The notes beneath the pieces are model-generated. The model saw only the letters and a program-made list of their open reading frames with translations. It ran no database searches and was not told the origin of the DNA. From Dryomyza anilis (lineage: Eukaryota; Arthropoda; Insecta; Diptera; Dryomyzidae), in the NCBI GenBank assembly GCA_951804985.1, contig OX638131.1, positions 106,784,464 through 106,848,463 on the forward strand: DNA of 64,000 bases. The letters are read 5' to 3'. The number at the start of each line of letters is the position of its first letter. The first letter of the stretch is position 1. Of the stretch, positions 1 to 12,790 are shown piece after piece. Made by a program: the position numbers and the translations under genes.

Positions 1-420
1 GTTTAGTGAATTTTTAGTGTGGTGAGTTTTAGTGTGGTGAGTTTTAGTGTGGTGAATTTTTAGTATAGTGAGTTTTAGTGTGGTGAGTTTTATTGTGGTG
101 AATTTTAGTGCGGTGAGTTTTAGTGTGGTGAGTTTTAGTGTGGTGAGTTTCGGTGTGGTGAGTTTTGGTGTGGTGAGTTTTAGTGTGGTGAATTTTTAGT
201 GTGGTGAGTTTTAGTGTGGTGAGCTTTATTGTGTTGAGTTTTAGTGTGGTGAGTTTTAGTGTGGTGAATTTTGATGTGGTGAGTTTTAGTGTGGTGAGTT
301 TTGGTGTGATAAGTTTTAGTATGGTGAATTTTTAGTGTGGTGAGTTTTAGCGTAGTGAGTTTTATTGTGGTGAGTTTTAGTGTGGTGAGTTTTAGTGTGG
401 TGAGTTTTAGTGTGGTGAAT
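1..420 (+). repeat. 15-bp minisatellite, AGTTTTAGTGTGGTG unit
   Basis: About 28 tandem copies of a 15-base unit, AGTTTTAGTGTGGTG, with scattered substitutions and one-base insertions (runs of TTTTT). The array starts before the window. The minus strand reads open as a His/Thr/Lys repeat peptide, which is only the repeat in translation. The same unit occurs in the opposite orientation near 44.5 kb. Confidence 0.93.
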
Positions 421-670
421 TTTAGTTTTTTGTTTCATCTTCTTAGCTTGTGCATGTGCCGAGTTATGTCGTTTTGAAAGTTTAGGTTGTATGGGAGGTG
501 CCACGCCCCTTTGTCCAATCCCGCCCATATATAGCCTATGACACCCTCCGGACTCCATAGTATCATGTTACAAAATTTCAGTTAAATCGGTTTAGCGGTT
601 TAGACGTGATGCTGGAACAAACAGACAGACAGACAGACAGACAGACCGACAGACAGACCGACAGACTGAA
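421..670 (+). repeat. interspersed repeat fragment ending in (ACAG)n
   Basis: A moderately GC-rich segment (GGTGCCACGCCCC near 497, then CAGTTAAATCGG near 577) is followed by a GACA/ACAG microsatellite at about 608-667. A unique-looking body running into a GACAG tail is common in fly interspersed repeats, but I cannot name the family. No inverted termini or target duplication were seen. Confidence 0.45.
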
Positions 671-2480
671 TATTGAATTATTGACTTGAAGATATACAGA
701 TTTTATGATTTATATGATTATGATTTATTTATTTTCTTCTTTTTTGATTTATGATATTTTTTTGATTTTCAATGATAAAAAGAATTTTTTTATATTTGTA
801 ATTTTTTGATTTTATGTTTTATTTGAATTGCTTTAAATTTTTGTATTATTCAAATATCGAATAAATGATTTGTTCATTTTTATTTTCTTTAAAACATTTT
901 TGAAAGATTAAACTATTTTAAGTGTAAAATTTAAGTGTCCTTCATCATTAATTTTCTTTTTTTCTTTATTGTAAAAACCACACAATGTAACAAAAAGAAA
1001 ATGATGTCTATGTCATGCTGAAAATCGAAAGGTTATTTTACAAAACACAAAGAAAAATTACTATTCAATGGTGCTGACTTCTGAAAACATACTCCATCCA
1101 CATCTAAAGACCCCTTTTTCCTCCTTTTTGTTATCAAACCTTATTTTCCTTGGCAATGACAGCACTGAATGCTACATGTGTTGCTCTAATTTTTCCACCT
1201 ACAAATTGAGGCGTAACGCTTATTTTTAAACCCATCAAAGTGAAATGAAATAATTTATCAAATGCCAAAAAATAACAATTGAGAATAAAGAGCTTATCCT
1301 GCTTTAAATAAGAGCAGCAACAACAAAAACAAAATAAAATAGAATACATCAAATAAATTTACTACATGAGAAAAATACCACTGGATCCAAAAAGAATGAA
1401 AATAAACGAAATTGCACCCTTTGGAAAAGAATGTGGTGGGAAAATAAATAACTAAGAAACTCGAAAGTCAAACACGGAAAAGAATAATCGAATAAATATA
1501 GCAAACGACATTCATTAATCATTCCAGCAATGCAATTCACTAATTTAATGAAAACATTTGCTATTCTTCGTTAATTCAGCAATTCCGTTTGCTATTATGA
1601 ATATTTGTACGTCAATGCAGCAAATAATTTAGTCGGCGCAGTTTTAGCAAATATAATCAGCAATTATTAATTGTAATTACTATTAAACCAACTACTATAT
1701 AATAGTTATAAATAAAAAAAAATTATAGAGTTACCGTTTTCGAATTATACATTACCTCTAATTTATATTCAAACATTTGCAATGATTTCTCTTTGGTTTT
1801 TTAACAAATTATTGAGTTAATAGTCATTAAATAAATAACAAAATTAGAAAACTCTGCTGCTTCCTTAGCTAATAATTTATTAATCTTTTTTTTATATCCC
1901 CCATTCCCAAATGTTTTTCCGAGAAATCGCCAAAGTAATGAGTACTCATTAAGAAACCAATTTGTTTTTCATGCCTAGATTTGCAATTGAAAATGAGAAA
2001 ATTACAGCAAAACTAATTATTACATTATAAATAGTATCGTAATTTGACGTAAATAGTGTTCAATATATATTATTCACGAGTGTAGTACGTGGGGTACCAA
2101 CTGCGTCTCTCGATTTATGTTTTCTATACAACGCACAACGTCTATGCTGTTTGGTGGTGCCCCATTGATACTTATGTGAAAATAATTATCTGCTGAAATA
2201 ACTGAAAATTATGTATTTAAATTTCGATTAGAAAAATGCCGTCCATTACACGGTGATTTGCGTATTATTTTCATAGCAGGTGGCAACACTTGTGCGCTTT
2301 TGCTTTTGGCGCGCGGAAATTCATGTGGATATTGCGTATTAATTAAGTCATTCAATTTATGAACGTGTTAATGCGTTGCTGTTCGGTGTTTTTTACATGT
2401 TTATAAATAGAGCTATTTTATTAAAAATGATTTGTTTGAATTAGCTGCATTATTTGCATATTATAATTGTTTTTTTTTTT
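671..2480. other. AT-rich DNA without recognised genes
   Basis: Low-complexity AT-rich sequence. Short minus-strand frames around 1134-1540 have no recognisable domain. A GC-richer patch at about 2080-2170 and 2270-2340 (GGCGCGCGG) breaks the pattern but shows no identifiable element. Confidence 0.6.
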
Positions 2481-2785
2481 ACTCTACACTAATAGTGAAA
2501 TGTGTACATAGTTTGTAAGAACCAGAAGTAGGTGTGTCCGTTATGAAAAATTAAATTCTTAATCAGCGAGATATCAACTGAGTCGATTTAACGATTTCAG
2601 TTTGTCTGTCTATCTGTTGAAATCACGATTACAGAAAAACTGGAAGAGTTAGCTCAATGAAAATCCGAAGTTAGTTTACTTGCAGTTCTACGCTGTCTGT
2701 TATTGAAAATGGGCATGCTCGGTCGATTGTGACCTGTGAGCCGAGCACTTATGTTCAAATACCTCATAGAAACTAACTTCTAATG
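2481..2785 (+). mobile_element. INE-1/DINE-1-like interspersed repeat, copy 1
   Basis: The order of motifs is ACTCTACACTAATAGTG, TTTGTAAGAACCAGAAG, GAGTCGATTTAACGAT, GTCTGTCTATCTG, then TATTGAAAATGGGC. The same order recurs near 50.5 kb (plus strand) and, reverse-complemented, near 47.9-48.1 and 57.5-57.7 kb. Drosophilid INE-1/DINE-1 repeats, as I remember them, share this order (TATACCC..., GTAACA-CAGAAGG, GAGTCGAT, CCGTCTGTC). The family name is inference; the within-window homology is seen directly. Confidence 0.6.
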
Positions 2786-3162
2786 TTGAATTTTAATTTA
2801 TACCTGTCAACGTAAACTTCATTACAGACACTATCAAAATTTACATAATTTAATATTGTTCATGTGATCTAACTTAAAATAAGAATACTAACTAAAACTA
2901 AAAAAATAAAATATAAATTCCGTATGAAATATATCAGATAAGTATTCATTTGGTATGTTCAAAAATCGAAAAAATAAAAACTTGTTAATTTTCTAATATT
3001 TTTTTCTAAATTCTATTGAAAATTTTATTTGAAATTCAATATATTCCATATGAAACTAATAAATTCTATATGAAAATTAGAAATTCTTTATGAAAAATTT
3101 GTTGATTTTCTAATAATTTTGTCTAAATTCTATTGAAAATTCTATTTGAAAATCAAAATATT

Positions 3163-3425
3163 CAGATGCGGCATCCTTATAAACTGCATGCATCAGTTCT
3201 ACACGTTTCGACAAGCTTCGACATGCTTCGAGAACCTTCTACTCGTTTCGTGAATAACGCATGGTATTGGCATCTCTTTCGCACTTATCGCGCTGACCTA
3301 CTATCTTTTTCTCGCACATTGCCACTGAATGATCTTCCGTCTCTTTCTAACACATTGCTTATTGCGCTGAATTGTCTTGCGTCTCATTTACTCTTGCACA
3401 GTGGAGCAAATTACCTCTTTTCGTA
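3163..3425. other. GC-richer 260-bp insert in minisatellite
   Basis: A segment of clearly higher GC than its flanks sits between two blocks of the CATATG minisatellite. It contains spaced TTCGA motifs (GTTTCGACAAGCTTCGAC near 3203). A 97-codon plus frame spans it but begins in the minisatellite and shows no domain. It is probably an inserted fragment of unknown family; no target duplication was found. Confidence 0.5.
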
Positions 3426-3874
3426 AAAATATGAAATGCATAAATTCCATATGAAATTTAGATATTCTATATGAAATTAATCAGAAATTCATTTGGTATG
3501 TTCTGAATTTCAAACAAAATTTTTGATTTTCTAATAATTTTTGTTGAAATTTCATTTCTACGAGAAAAATATGGAAATTTCATTTGAAATTCACAAGTTC
3601 CACATGAAATTTAGAAATTCCATATGAAATTTAGTAATTCCATATGAAATTGAGAAATACCATATGAAATTTAGAAATTCCATGTAAAAAATCATCAGAA
3701 ATTCATTTGATATGTCCTGAATTTCAAACGAAAATTTTGAATAACAATTTTTTTTCTGAATCTCAAGACAAAATTTTGGATTTTCTAACAATTTTTTCTT
3801 AAGTCCACTAGAAAATTGTGGAAATTCGAAAATTCTATTTGGTATGTTTTACGAGAAAAATATGGACATTTCAT

Positions 3875-4130
3875 AATATAATAATAATAGTTTGGCACTA
3901 CAGCTCTATAAGAACTTAGGCCGAGCTCTCTCACCATTTTGAGCGAACGGCGGGTGAGAGCTTTTCATAGGCAATGTTTTACTCTCGTAGGTTTGCCATT
4001 TACTGACGAGAGGTAGTGCGGTATAGAAAAACGTTTCTATGAAAAGATGTTGTTAGCCCCAGTCCAGGCTTGAACCGGGGACCCTTCGGCTCGCAGTCCA
4101 ACGCACTAACCACTGAGCTACCGCGGCTAC
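3875..4130 (-). mobile_element. tRNA-derived SINE, internally deleted copy
   Basis: On the minus strand this reads GTAGCCGCGGTAGCTCAGTGG (box A), then GGTTCAAGCCTGG (box B), then the SINE body, ending in an (ATT)n tail. Compared with the 48.3- and 59.8-kb copies it lacks the segment around GTAGGTCCCACCACTTTGAG. TTTCAT occurs at both junctions (3869-3874 and 4131-4136), a likely target-site duplication. The insertion lies inside the CATATG minisatellite. Confidence 0.9.
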
Positions 4131-4260
4131 TTTCATTTAGAAATTCATAAATTCCCTATGAAATTTAGAAATACCATCTGAAAATCATCAGAAATTCATT
4201 TGATATGTCAGGAATTTTAAACAAAACTTTTTAATATCAATTATTTTTTCTGAATCTCTA

Positions 4261-5684
4261 TAGGATATGGTATAATTTTTAGTTATAATAATTATTAAAA
4301 TATCATTTTGTTTGTCACTTCTTTAGCTGATTTCGTTTATTGATTGTGCTAAATAGAAAATATTTTTTTTTGTATTTTCTTACATTTCCAAATAAGCTTC
4401 TGCTTCTACAACATTCGAATATTCAAAAAAAAATCGCCATTTTCTCACAGATTGTAAGATCTTTATCCACTACTTTAATCAAATATTCAGTTTACCTACA
4501 TCTTTCTCTACCTTTCGACTTTAATTTAAAAGTATTAAAAAAAGTATAAAAAAAAAGAAAAACTCATTGATTGTTCCACACCATTAAACATGCGACTCTC
4601 CACTTCGCGTGAAACCCTAACATGGACTATGTAGAAAAAAGCACTGCGTCACTTGTCTGATAGTCTGGAAAGCACTCTTTCTACAAACTAAGTGCATGTC
4701 GTCGTGCTGACTTTTTCTACATTGTCTCAAATATATATATATATATTATATATATAGTGTACATTGTTTTATTGAGAATTATAGCGCTTAATGGAACAAC
4801 ACATCACATGCAATTCGGAAAAATAATCCCAGACTAATGATAGCAAACAATGACTAGGTATAACAATAGCCCTATCAACTTAAAACAAATACATTAAAAT
4901 GCAACCTAAAAACATACATATATATATTTCGAAAAAAAAAATAAGAAGAAAAAAAAAAATAATAAAAATTAAACAACAATTTGTATGGAATTGCTTGAGA
5001 GATCCGGTCGGTCGTAGCGTCTGAGTGTTTGATTTTTATTTAGTTTATTGTGTGAACCGTCCCGTCGTCTGGCAAGTGAAAGTGTGATGCCCAAATATGT
5101 ATAACAAATAAACCCTTCAAAATGAGCTAAACATAACTTTTGTAAATTTGTTCAAGCGCAACAATTATTTAAATTTGTATAATTTTTATTAAATGGCAGC
5201 ATGACAAAATCTTGTTGAAATCTTCAATAATTTTGCATACAATTTCACATTATTTGTATTAAATTAAAATAAATCTCTCTTACTTTTCAGCTTTTGCAGA
5301 AAACCGTTTTGAATTTGCAATAAATTCTTTTTTTTTTATCTCTTTTAAGAACATTTTTTCATTAAATATGGTATGATTTTTCATAAGTTTAATTTCTTTT
5401 CAAATAAATTAAATTGAATTAACACTATTTCAAGTTAAATTTTACTTAATATTAAGAAACTGTTTTCGATGTGTTAAATACTTCTAAATTTTAGCCGAAT
5501 TCGTAATGAATGACAGTAGTAATAACAAAAAAAGTAATAACAAAAACTAAAGTTTTAGAATATTTTTTAATTTATTCACGATCATAGTATGGTATCCTTA
5601 GTAAACACTCTTGTATTCTAATCCAGACCTCAGATTTTGCATATGTCCTAAAGTTTTTGATTTATTATTTACCTCGTGCTTCTC
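4261..5684. other. AT-rich DNA, small hairpin and (AT)n
   Basis: No gene was recognised. An imperfect inverted repeat links TGTAGAAAAA near 4629 with TTTTTCTACA near 4712, with GCAC/GTGC inside it. An AT dinucleotide run is at about 4730-4758. A GC-richer patch at about 4995-5085 has no identity I can support. Confidence 0.55.
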
Positions 5685-5986
5685 TATACACACAGAAAAA
5701 TCCTCTTTTGGCATAAATTTGGAAAAATGCAAAAATTGGTTGAAACAACAAACTTCATTGGGTTATAAAGAATTTTCTACAAATTTGTTGGCTATAATCG
5801 GTTGGCGCTTGAAATATTATCCTATACACACTCAAAATTGTTCTGAAACTGTTCGAAATAGGTTATAGGGCAAACTACAACTCTTTTAGTTTTGACCATA
5901 ACAATCGACTAAGCGATTGAGAGAACCGAATAAGTTTGTTGGGCAAAGAGTTGGTTGGCGTAACAAATCTATATTATGTGTGTATA
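5685..5986 (+). mobile_element. MITE-like element with TATACACACA inverted ends
   Basis: The left end TATACACACAGAAAAA at 5685 and the right end TGTGTGTATA at 5977-5986 are inverted. The interior near the right end (GTTGGTTGGCGTAACAAATC) matches the right part of the 50.8-51.3 kb element (TTGGTTGCCGCAACAAATC). It is about 300 bp long with no transposase. The superfamily is not assigned. Confidence 0.65.
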
Positions 5987-6109
5987 TATTGGATTTTGAC
6001 TTTTTTAAGGATTTCAGTTTTTTGTCTGATTTCCTTTTTTAATTAATTGGGAACACTTCAACTAATATTCGCAAATAAAACAAATTCAATGTGTGTAAAA
6101 ATGATCTAA

Positions 6110-6420
6110 CCCACCAACCAAACGATATTTAAACGATATCGAAACGTTATCGTTTATAGGTCCAAATTATCGTTTTCGATCATCTAAAATGATACGAGAA
6201 TGATAGAGTTTTCGATAAAAATTAACATATCTAAAACGATATCGTTATTTTTTGTCGATATAGATATCGAAAAAGTGTTCATATTCGATAAACAAAATTT
6301 ATTTGTTCAGAAAATTTATTTTTTGACAATAATTTCAAAAAACATACAATTCAATTTCAAAATATTTTCAGTTTCATATCCATTTTATCGAATTCAAAAA
6401 TTATCGTAGTGTTTTGCAGG
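6110..6420. repeat. ACGATATCG-rich block
   Basis: Clustered palindromic motifs (CGATATCG, AACGATATCGTT) resemble the interior of the TCCCAGTATGCC elements at 56.2 and 59.5 kb. No matching termini were identified, so this is a related fragment at best. Confidence 0.45.
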
Positions 6421-7714
6421 GAAGTTATGACCAGTTAAAACGTAAATATATAAATTTCAATGTGGTTTTCATTATTAAATGAAAGTATTTATTATATGTC
6501 AATAATGCGATGTTTCCTCTTATTAGATTCAGAAAATTCCACTGAAGAATTTTTTCAGCAATTTTTTTAGGATATTTTGTTATCTGGGAAAAAATGCTCA
6601 AACAAGAATTGTCCGAAAAAAATTGGTGGGAGAAGAATTGTCCGTATGAAAATTGTGTGGGGATTGAATTTTTGGGAAACAATTGTAGTAATCAGTCGTA
6701 ATAACCGATTAATAGAATAATTTTAATATAATATAGAATAATAATAACAAAAAAGCTAAATGTAGTTAGTTGATAGTTAAGTTTATGTGTTTCTTAATAT
6801 CAAGAAGTGTTTCGGTTACTTCAAGATTAATTCATTTTTTTCCTTAGAGTATTACCACACAGAAAACATTATTTTAATAATATTAATACTATTCGATTGT
6901 ATCGTCAATTAATGGCGATTAAAAGAAATATAATTATTATAATAACAAAAAATATAAAAAATTACATTTCTTACATGTTACAAAATATAATAATTTTTCT
7001 AATATTTATTTAGAATTAATATTAAACTACTAGTTGAGATTTATATGGAAATAATTTTTCCAACATTCGAATTGAGAATAAAAAAGATATTTTTCTACCT
7101 TTAGCTTGAAATTAGTGTCAAGTATTTTCTGTATTTACAACATTTTTAATATACTTTATTAATCTGTTGTAATCAATGATTTAAAAATATATTCCTATGT
7201 ATTTAAAATCATTGTATTTGTGCTGCATTGTGCAACATTGTAATTACATTTCTTACGTAAAACCATTGAGTAGAATTGATTTTCTTGTTAATTAATTCCA
7301 AGTTAAGGCGAGTTATTAGTAGTAATAAAAATAAATAAATGTATAGATAACAGGTTGTTGATTCTGTAAAATAATACAGTACACAGAATTTTTTTTTAAT
7401 ATGTATTTTATATATTTTTCTATTCATTTAATTTTTTTGTTTTAATATTTTTCTAATTCCGATAATATGATAAAAAACGTTGATTCAAATTTGTCAATTG
7501 TTTTTTTTACTAAATATATCTTTAATTAAATATTTTAAAAATTTGTATCTACAAATTTTGAACTTTATTGTATAGCAATGATAAATCAACTGAATGAACC
7601 ATAATTTAGAGTACAAAACTCTTCAATAAGATTTACATATTTTGTATGTATCTTATGTATTTCTTAATTAATATGACGAAATTTAGTATTTGCAAATAAT
7701 TTGTCAAGTTCAAA
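6421..7714. other. AT-rich DNA without recognised genes
   Basis: Very AT-rich, with short frames only. ACCACACAGAAAACATTA near 6852 resembles the CACACAGAAA end of the local MITE family, but no partner end was found. Confidence 0.55.
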
Positions 7715-8770
7715 ATCACTCGTTCATCAAATTGGTGAACTTCTTTTTCAGTCATTCATCAAATTGATGAACTTCTTTTTGGGCCATTCGTGAAATTGAT
7801 GAACTACTTTTTAAGTCATTTATCAAATTGGTGAACTTTTTTTTTTCAATCATTCATCAAATTGATAAACTTCTTCTTCAGTTATTCAACAAATTGATGA
7901 ACTTTTTTTCAATAATTCAACAAATTGATGAACTTCTTTTTCAGTCATTCATTAAATTGATGAAATTCTATTTTAGTCATTTATCAAATTGATGAAGTTC
8001 TCTTTCAGTCATTCATCAAATTGATGAACTTCTTTTTGAGTCATGCATTAAATTGATGATCTTCTTTTTCAGTCATTCTTCAAATTGATGAAATTCTTTA
8101 TCAGTCATTCATCAAATTGATGAACTTCTTTTTAGGCCATTCGTCAAATTGATGAAATTCTATTTCAGTCATGCATTAAATTGATGAACTTCTTTTTCAG
8201 TTATTCATCAAATTTTTGATCTTATTTTTCAGTAATTCATCAAATTAACGAACTTTTTCAGTCATTCATGAAATTGACGAACTTCTTTTTCCGACATTTG
8301 TCAAATTGATGAAATTATTTTTTAGACATTCGTCAAATTGATGAACTTCTTTTTCAGTCATTCTTCAAATTAATGAAATCCTTTTTAAATCATTTATGAA
8401 ATTGATGAACTTCTTTTTAGGTCATTCGTCAAATTGATGAAATTCTATTTCAGTCATGCATTAAATTGCTGAACTTCTTTTTCAGTCATTCATCAAATTA
8501 ACGAACTTCTTTTTCAGTTATTCATGAAATTGACGAATTTATTTTTGAGTCATGCATTAAATTGATGAACTTCTTGTTCAGTCATTTTCAGACATTTGTC
8601 AAATTGATGAAATTATTTTTTAGTCATTCGTCAATTTGATGAACTTCTTTTTCAGTCATTAATCAAATTAATGAACATCTTTTTCAGTCATTCATCAAAT
8701 TGATGAACTTCTTTTTGAGTCATGCAATAAATTGATGAACTTTTTGTTCAGTCATTCATCAAATTGATAT
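7715..8770 (+). repeat. 32-bp minisatellite with palindromic core
   Basis: About 33 copies of a 32-base unit containing TTCATCAAATTGATGAA followed by CTTCTTTTTCAGTCA. The core is two exact inverted 8-base arms (TTCATCAA/TTGATGAA) around one A. Units diverge by substitution, but the palindrome is kept in many copies. Confidence 0.93.
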
Positions 8771-8819
8771 ATGAATTCATAAAATTTGTATTTTGTAGTC
8801 ATTAATATTATGATTACTT

Positions 8820-10510
8820 CACAGATTACCATATTATACTCAACACATTACCAAATGTTACATAACACACCAACTTCTATTGCTCAACAGATAACCGTAT
8901 ATTACATATCACATTACTGTAATTTAATAAACAAATTACACTCTATAATTTAACACATTTTCATACATTACTCAACACAATACAGTCTATTAGTATTCAC
9001 ATTACTTTCTTTTATTTAACACATTGTCGAATATTAATCTCATCACATTATCGAATAAAACATTGTCGTTTATTATTTAACACATTGTTGTCTATTATTT
9101 AACACATTACTTTAAACATTACCGAATAATACTTAAAACCTTATCCTCGATTACTGAACATTGTACATGACATATTACCGTTTACTGCATAACACATGAC
9201 CGTCGATTACTTAATAATATACCGTCTATTACATACCCTATTACTATATAACATAACACATTATCATCTATTACCTAAAATACATTGCCGTGTATTTCTT
9301 TATACACAATCTTTTACTTAACACCATTACCTATTGTATTACCGTCTATTACTTATTACATTACCGTCCGCTATTCTACAAAGTGAAGTCTATTAGTGCA
9401 CACATTACTATTTCTTACACATTTGTACTCAACAAATGACCGTACACACGCATTACCATATATTACTGAACACATTACCGTCTATTACTTAACAAACCAT
9501 TACAATTCACATTACCGAATAATACTCAACATATTACTCTTTCTAACACATCTAACAACTATTATTTAATACACTACCATCTATCAATCTACATATTACC
9601 GTCGATTACTAACCACAATACTGTCTATTGCTTATTCATTACTGATTTAAAACAACACATTTTCGCCTATTACCTAACACAAATTACTGTATATTACTTA
9701 ACTCATTACCGTTTATAACACATTATTTTACTCACTCACATTATATTACTCACCCTATTATTGTTTGTTTCCTAATACAGTATCGCCTATTACTTAACAC
9801 ACACTACTGTCTATTACTCAACTCATTACCATATATTACTTATGACATTACCGTGTATTTCTGAACACATTACTGAGTATTACTTAACATATAACCGTTT
9901 ATTACTTAACACATTGCCGATTATTAATCTACACTACCAAATATTACCGTATATTACTTAAAACATTGCCCTTTGTTACTAAGCACATGATTGTCGATTA
10001 CTAAGCCCAATGTCTGTTATTAACATAAGTCAAAATCGTCTATTATTTGTCACATTACCGTGTATTACTTAATATACTACAATATTATTCTTAACAGATT
10101 ACCATATATTACTTTACACATTACCCTTTGTTACTTAATACATGATCGTCGATTACCTAGCACAATATCTGTTATTAACATAACACAATAACGTCTATTA
10201 TTTGTCACATTACCGTGTATTATTTAATATACTACAATATATTACATAACACATTATCGTATATTACTGAGCTAATTATTGTCTGGTGTTTAACACGTTA
10301 TCGCCTATTACTTTAAACACATTACCGTCTCATTACCATTTATTACTTAACACATTACTGTGTATTATTAAACTTCTTACTGTGTATTACTAAACTTCTT
10401 ATTGTGTATTACTTAACATATGACTGCTTATTACTTAACGTATGAGCATTTATTATTTAACACATTATTTATAAAATTATTAACTATTACTTTACACATT
10501 ACTCTCTTAA
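8820..10510 (+). repeat. ACATTACCGTCTATTACTT minisatellite
   Basis: A long degenerate array of about 22-24-base units around ACATTACCGTCTATTACTT followed by AACAC. Short segments near 10,010 and 10,150 (GATTAC, CACAATGTCTGTTATTAACATA) repeat as a larger block of about 135 bp, showing local higher-order duplication. Confidence 0.85.
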
Positions 10511-11160
10511 TAAACTACATTTAAACCACATTACATAAGTCGTTCTAGCGCTTTAAACCGGTTTTTAAACGCATACACATGTCTTTTACACAACTGTGAA
10601 CAAAGTCATGATGCAAATAGTTGCTATGAGATAAAAAATTAAATTATAAAATCAGTAGTAAAAATACAGAAATATTATAAACAACAACAATAACAGAATA
10701 ACCTGTCTCGTCTTCACATGGCACATTCCACTATCTCTGACAGCTCTTACATTGGTAATTAATTAATGCATTTTGATTTAAATTTATTATTTATGAACAT
10801 GTTTTTTTTTCTTTCTTTGTTGTTGTATTCATTGTAGTTGTCTGTCTTTTTGTTTTTAGTATATGAACAATTTTCTATAATTTTGCGCTGTGAATTTTAT
10901 ACGCTTCATAGCGTTTTGCGCACCACAGTGCGGTGCGGTTGGCAAATTCTTGTGAAATTTTTGATTTTACTATCTAACAGAAACTAATTCAATCATACTT
11001 AATTATGTTGTTTGATGGTAAACATGAATCATGATTTATTGAAGAATCTCTAAATAGTTAATGAAAAGATTTTGTATATTTTTGCAATATTTTTTATTTA
11101 TTTTAAGAAATAAATAGCAAAATTGAAAAATAAATATTTATCTAATAAACTAATTTTGAA
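10511..11160. other. AT-rich DNA without recognised genes
   Basis: Mostly unique AT-rich sequence with a small GC-richer spot at about 10,900-10,945 (CACCACAGTGCGGTGCGG). No coding potential was recognised. Confidence 0.5.
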
Positions 11161-11190
11161 ATTTCTCTCTCTATTTTCAGGTATGTTGTG
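11142..11190 (+). promoter_or_regulatory. candidate recursive splice site (ratchet point) 1
   Basis: The sequence TTTCTCTCTCTATTTTCAG ends at 11,180 and is followed directly by GTATGT, joining a strong 3' splice site to a strong 5' splice site with no exon between. Two CTAAT branch-point matches (11,142 and 11,150) lie 26-38 bases upstream of the AG, the normal distance. In Drosophila such zero-length exons mark stepwise removal of very long introns. Use in vivo is inferred. Confidence 0.55.
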
Positions 11191-11900
11191 TTATTGCAAA
11201 ATTTGATTATTTTAAACAGGAAAACTGTGTAAGTTTTAGCAAATAATTTATTATATACATTATGAAACTATAAAAACTATAAAATCTAAACAAATAAGAT
11301 TTATATTGATTTTTATATTTCGATTTGTTTATAATTAATATTATCGATTTTCATTTTTATTTGTTTTTATTAATGTGCTTTATTTTGTATATGTGCGAAT
11401 GATGCTATTTTAATTTATATCTTTAGTATTTAAAAATATTTTTAGTTTTTACATAACTTATTTTATCTTCATTTTTTTATTTTTAATTTTAAAAATAAAA
11501 AAAACAAAAATTATCAACGCCTTAAATACCACATTTAAGTCATGTGGCAATGCGCACTAAAAAACTGCACAAAACTTCAAGATAGATTTGGTAATTGCAA
11601 GCGAAAGATACGGTAAAATACAGAAACATAATGGCCACGTTCAGTGTGCGCCGCCGCTTGCAGCCAAAATGTTCGAAAACATGGCAAATACATCAAATAA
11701 TTGATTCGAAATGCGCCAACACTAAAGCTGACAGATGGACAGACAACTAGACACTGCGGCTGACAGACGGAGAAACAAACAGACAGATGAACGGACAGAT
11801 GCACAGCAGATAGACTGTGGGACTGAAGAAAGACAGAGGAAAAGCAGTCAGGGGATTAACGAAGCAGAAGACTATTTAAACCGAAAACGACAGGCATTAA
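11191..11900. other. AT-rich DNA and GACAGA-rich tract
   Basis: AT-rich to about 11,600. A degenerate (GACAGAYG)n tract runs at about 11,725-11,835 and gives short open frames on both strands. No gene was recognised. Confidence 0.55.
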
Positions 11901-12790
11901 AAATTCAATTTTTACAAAATTTAAATTTTTCACTAAAACTTGGTCTTTCACTACAAATTCAATTTTTCACTAAAAATTCAATTTTTCACTAAAAATTCAA
12001 TTTTTCACTAAAAATTCAATTTTTCACTAAACATTCAAATTTTCACTAAAAATTTAATTTTTCACTAAAAAAAAACAATTTTTCACTCAAAATTACATTT
12101 ATCACTAAAAATTCAATTCATCACTAAAAATTCAATTTTTCACTAAAAATTCAGTTTTTCACTAAAAATTCAATTTTTTACTAAAAATTCAATTTTTTAC
12201 TAAAAATTAAATATTTCACTAAAAATTCAATTTTTCACTAAAAATTCAAATTTTCAATAAAAATTCAATTTTTCAATAAAAAAATAAATTTTTCACTAAA
12301 AATTCAATTTTGCACTAAAATTTCAATTTTTCACTAAAAATTCAATTTTTTACTAAAAATTCAATTTTTCATTAAAAATTCAATTTTTCACTAAAAATTC
12401 AATTTTTCACTACAAATTCAAATTTTCACTAAAATTCAATTTTTTACTAAAAATTCAATTTTTCACTAAAAATTCAATTTTGCACTCAAAATTCAATTTT
12501 TCACTAAAAATTTAAATTTTTCACTAAAAATTAAATTTATCACTAAAAATTCAATTCATCACTAAAAATTCAATTTTTCACTAAAAATTTAAATTTTTCA
12601 CTAAAAATTTAAATTTTTCACTAAAAATTCAATTTTTCACTAAAAATTCAATTTTTCACTAAAAATTCAATTTTTCAATAAAAATTCAATTTTTCACTAA
12701 AAATTAAATTTTTTACTAAAAATTCAATATTTCATTTAAAATTCACTTTTTCACTAGAATTCAAATTTTAACTCAAAATAAAAAAAAAAT
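11900..12790 (+). repeat. 19-bp satellite array A, plus orientation
   Basis: About 46 tandem copies of TTCACTAAAAATTCAATTT. Many adjacent units are identical; variants include CAATAAA and TTTACTAAA. It is the first of four arrays of this satellite in the window; arrays B and D are reverse-complemented. Confidence 0.95.

Larger units (their letters stand above)
3030..4260. repeat. AATTCCATATGAAATTTAG minisatellite, interrupted twice
   Basis: Degenerate tandem copies of a 19-base unit centred on CATATG occur at about 3030-3160, 3427-3690 and 4131-4200, joined by related AAATTCATTTGGTATGT segments. The array is split by a GC-richer insert (about 3163-3425) and a SINE (3875-4130). The unit is nearly palindromic (TTCCATATGAA). 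A minus-strand frame at 3591-3791 is the repeat in translation. Confidence 0.8.

Noticed and set aside
4629..4722. Pre-miRNA at the TGTAGAAAAA/TTTTTCTACA inverted repeat
   Set aside because: Only about 14 pairs with a large asymmetric interior; more like a MITE remnant or chance AT-rich pairing.
7715..8770. CRISPR array
   Set aside because: Units are directly tandem with no unique spacers, and the sequence is from a eukaryotic genome.
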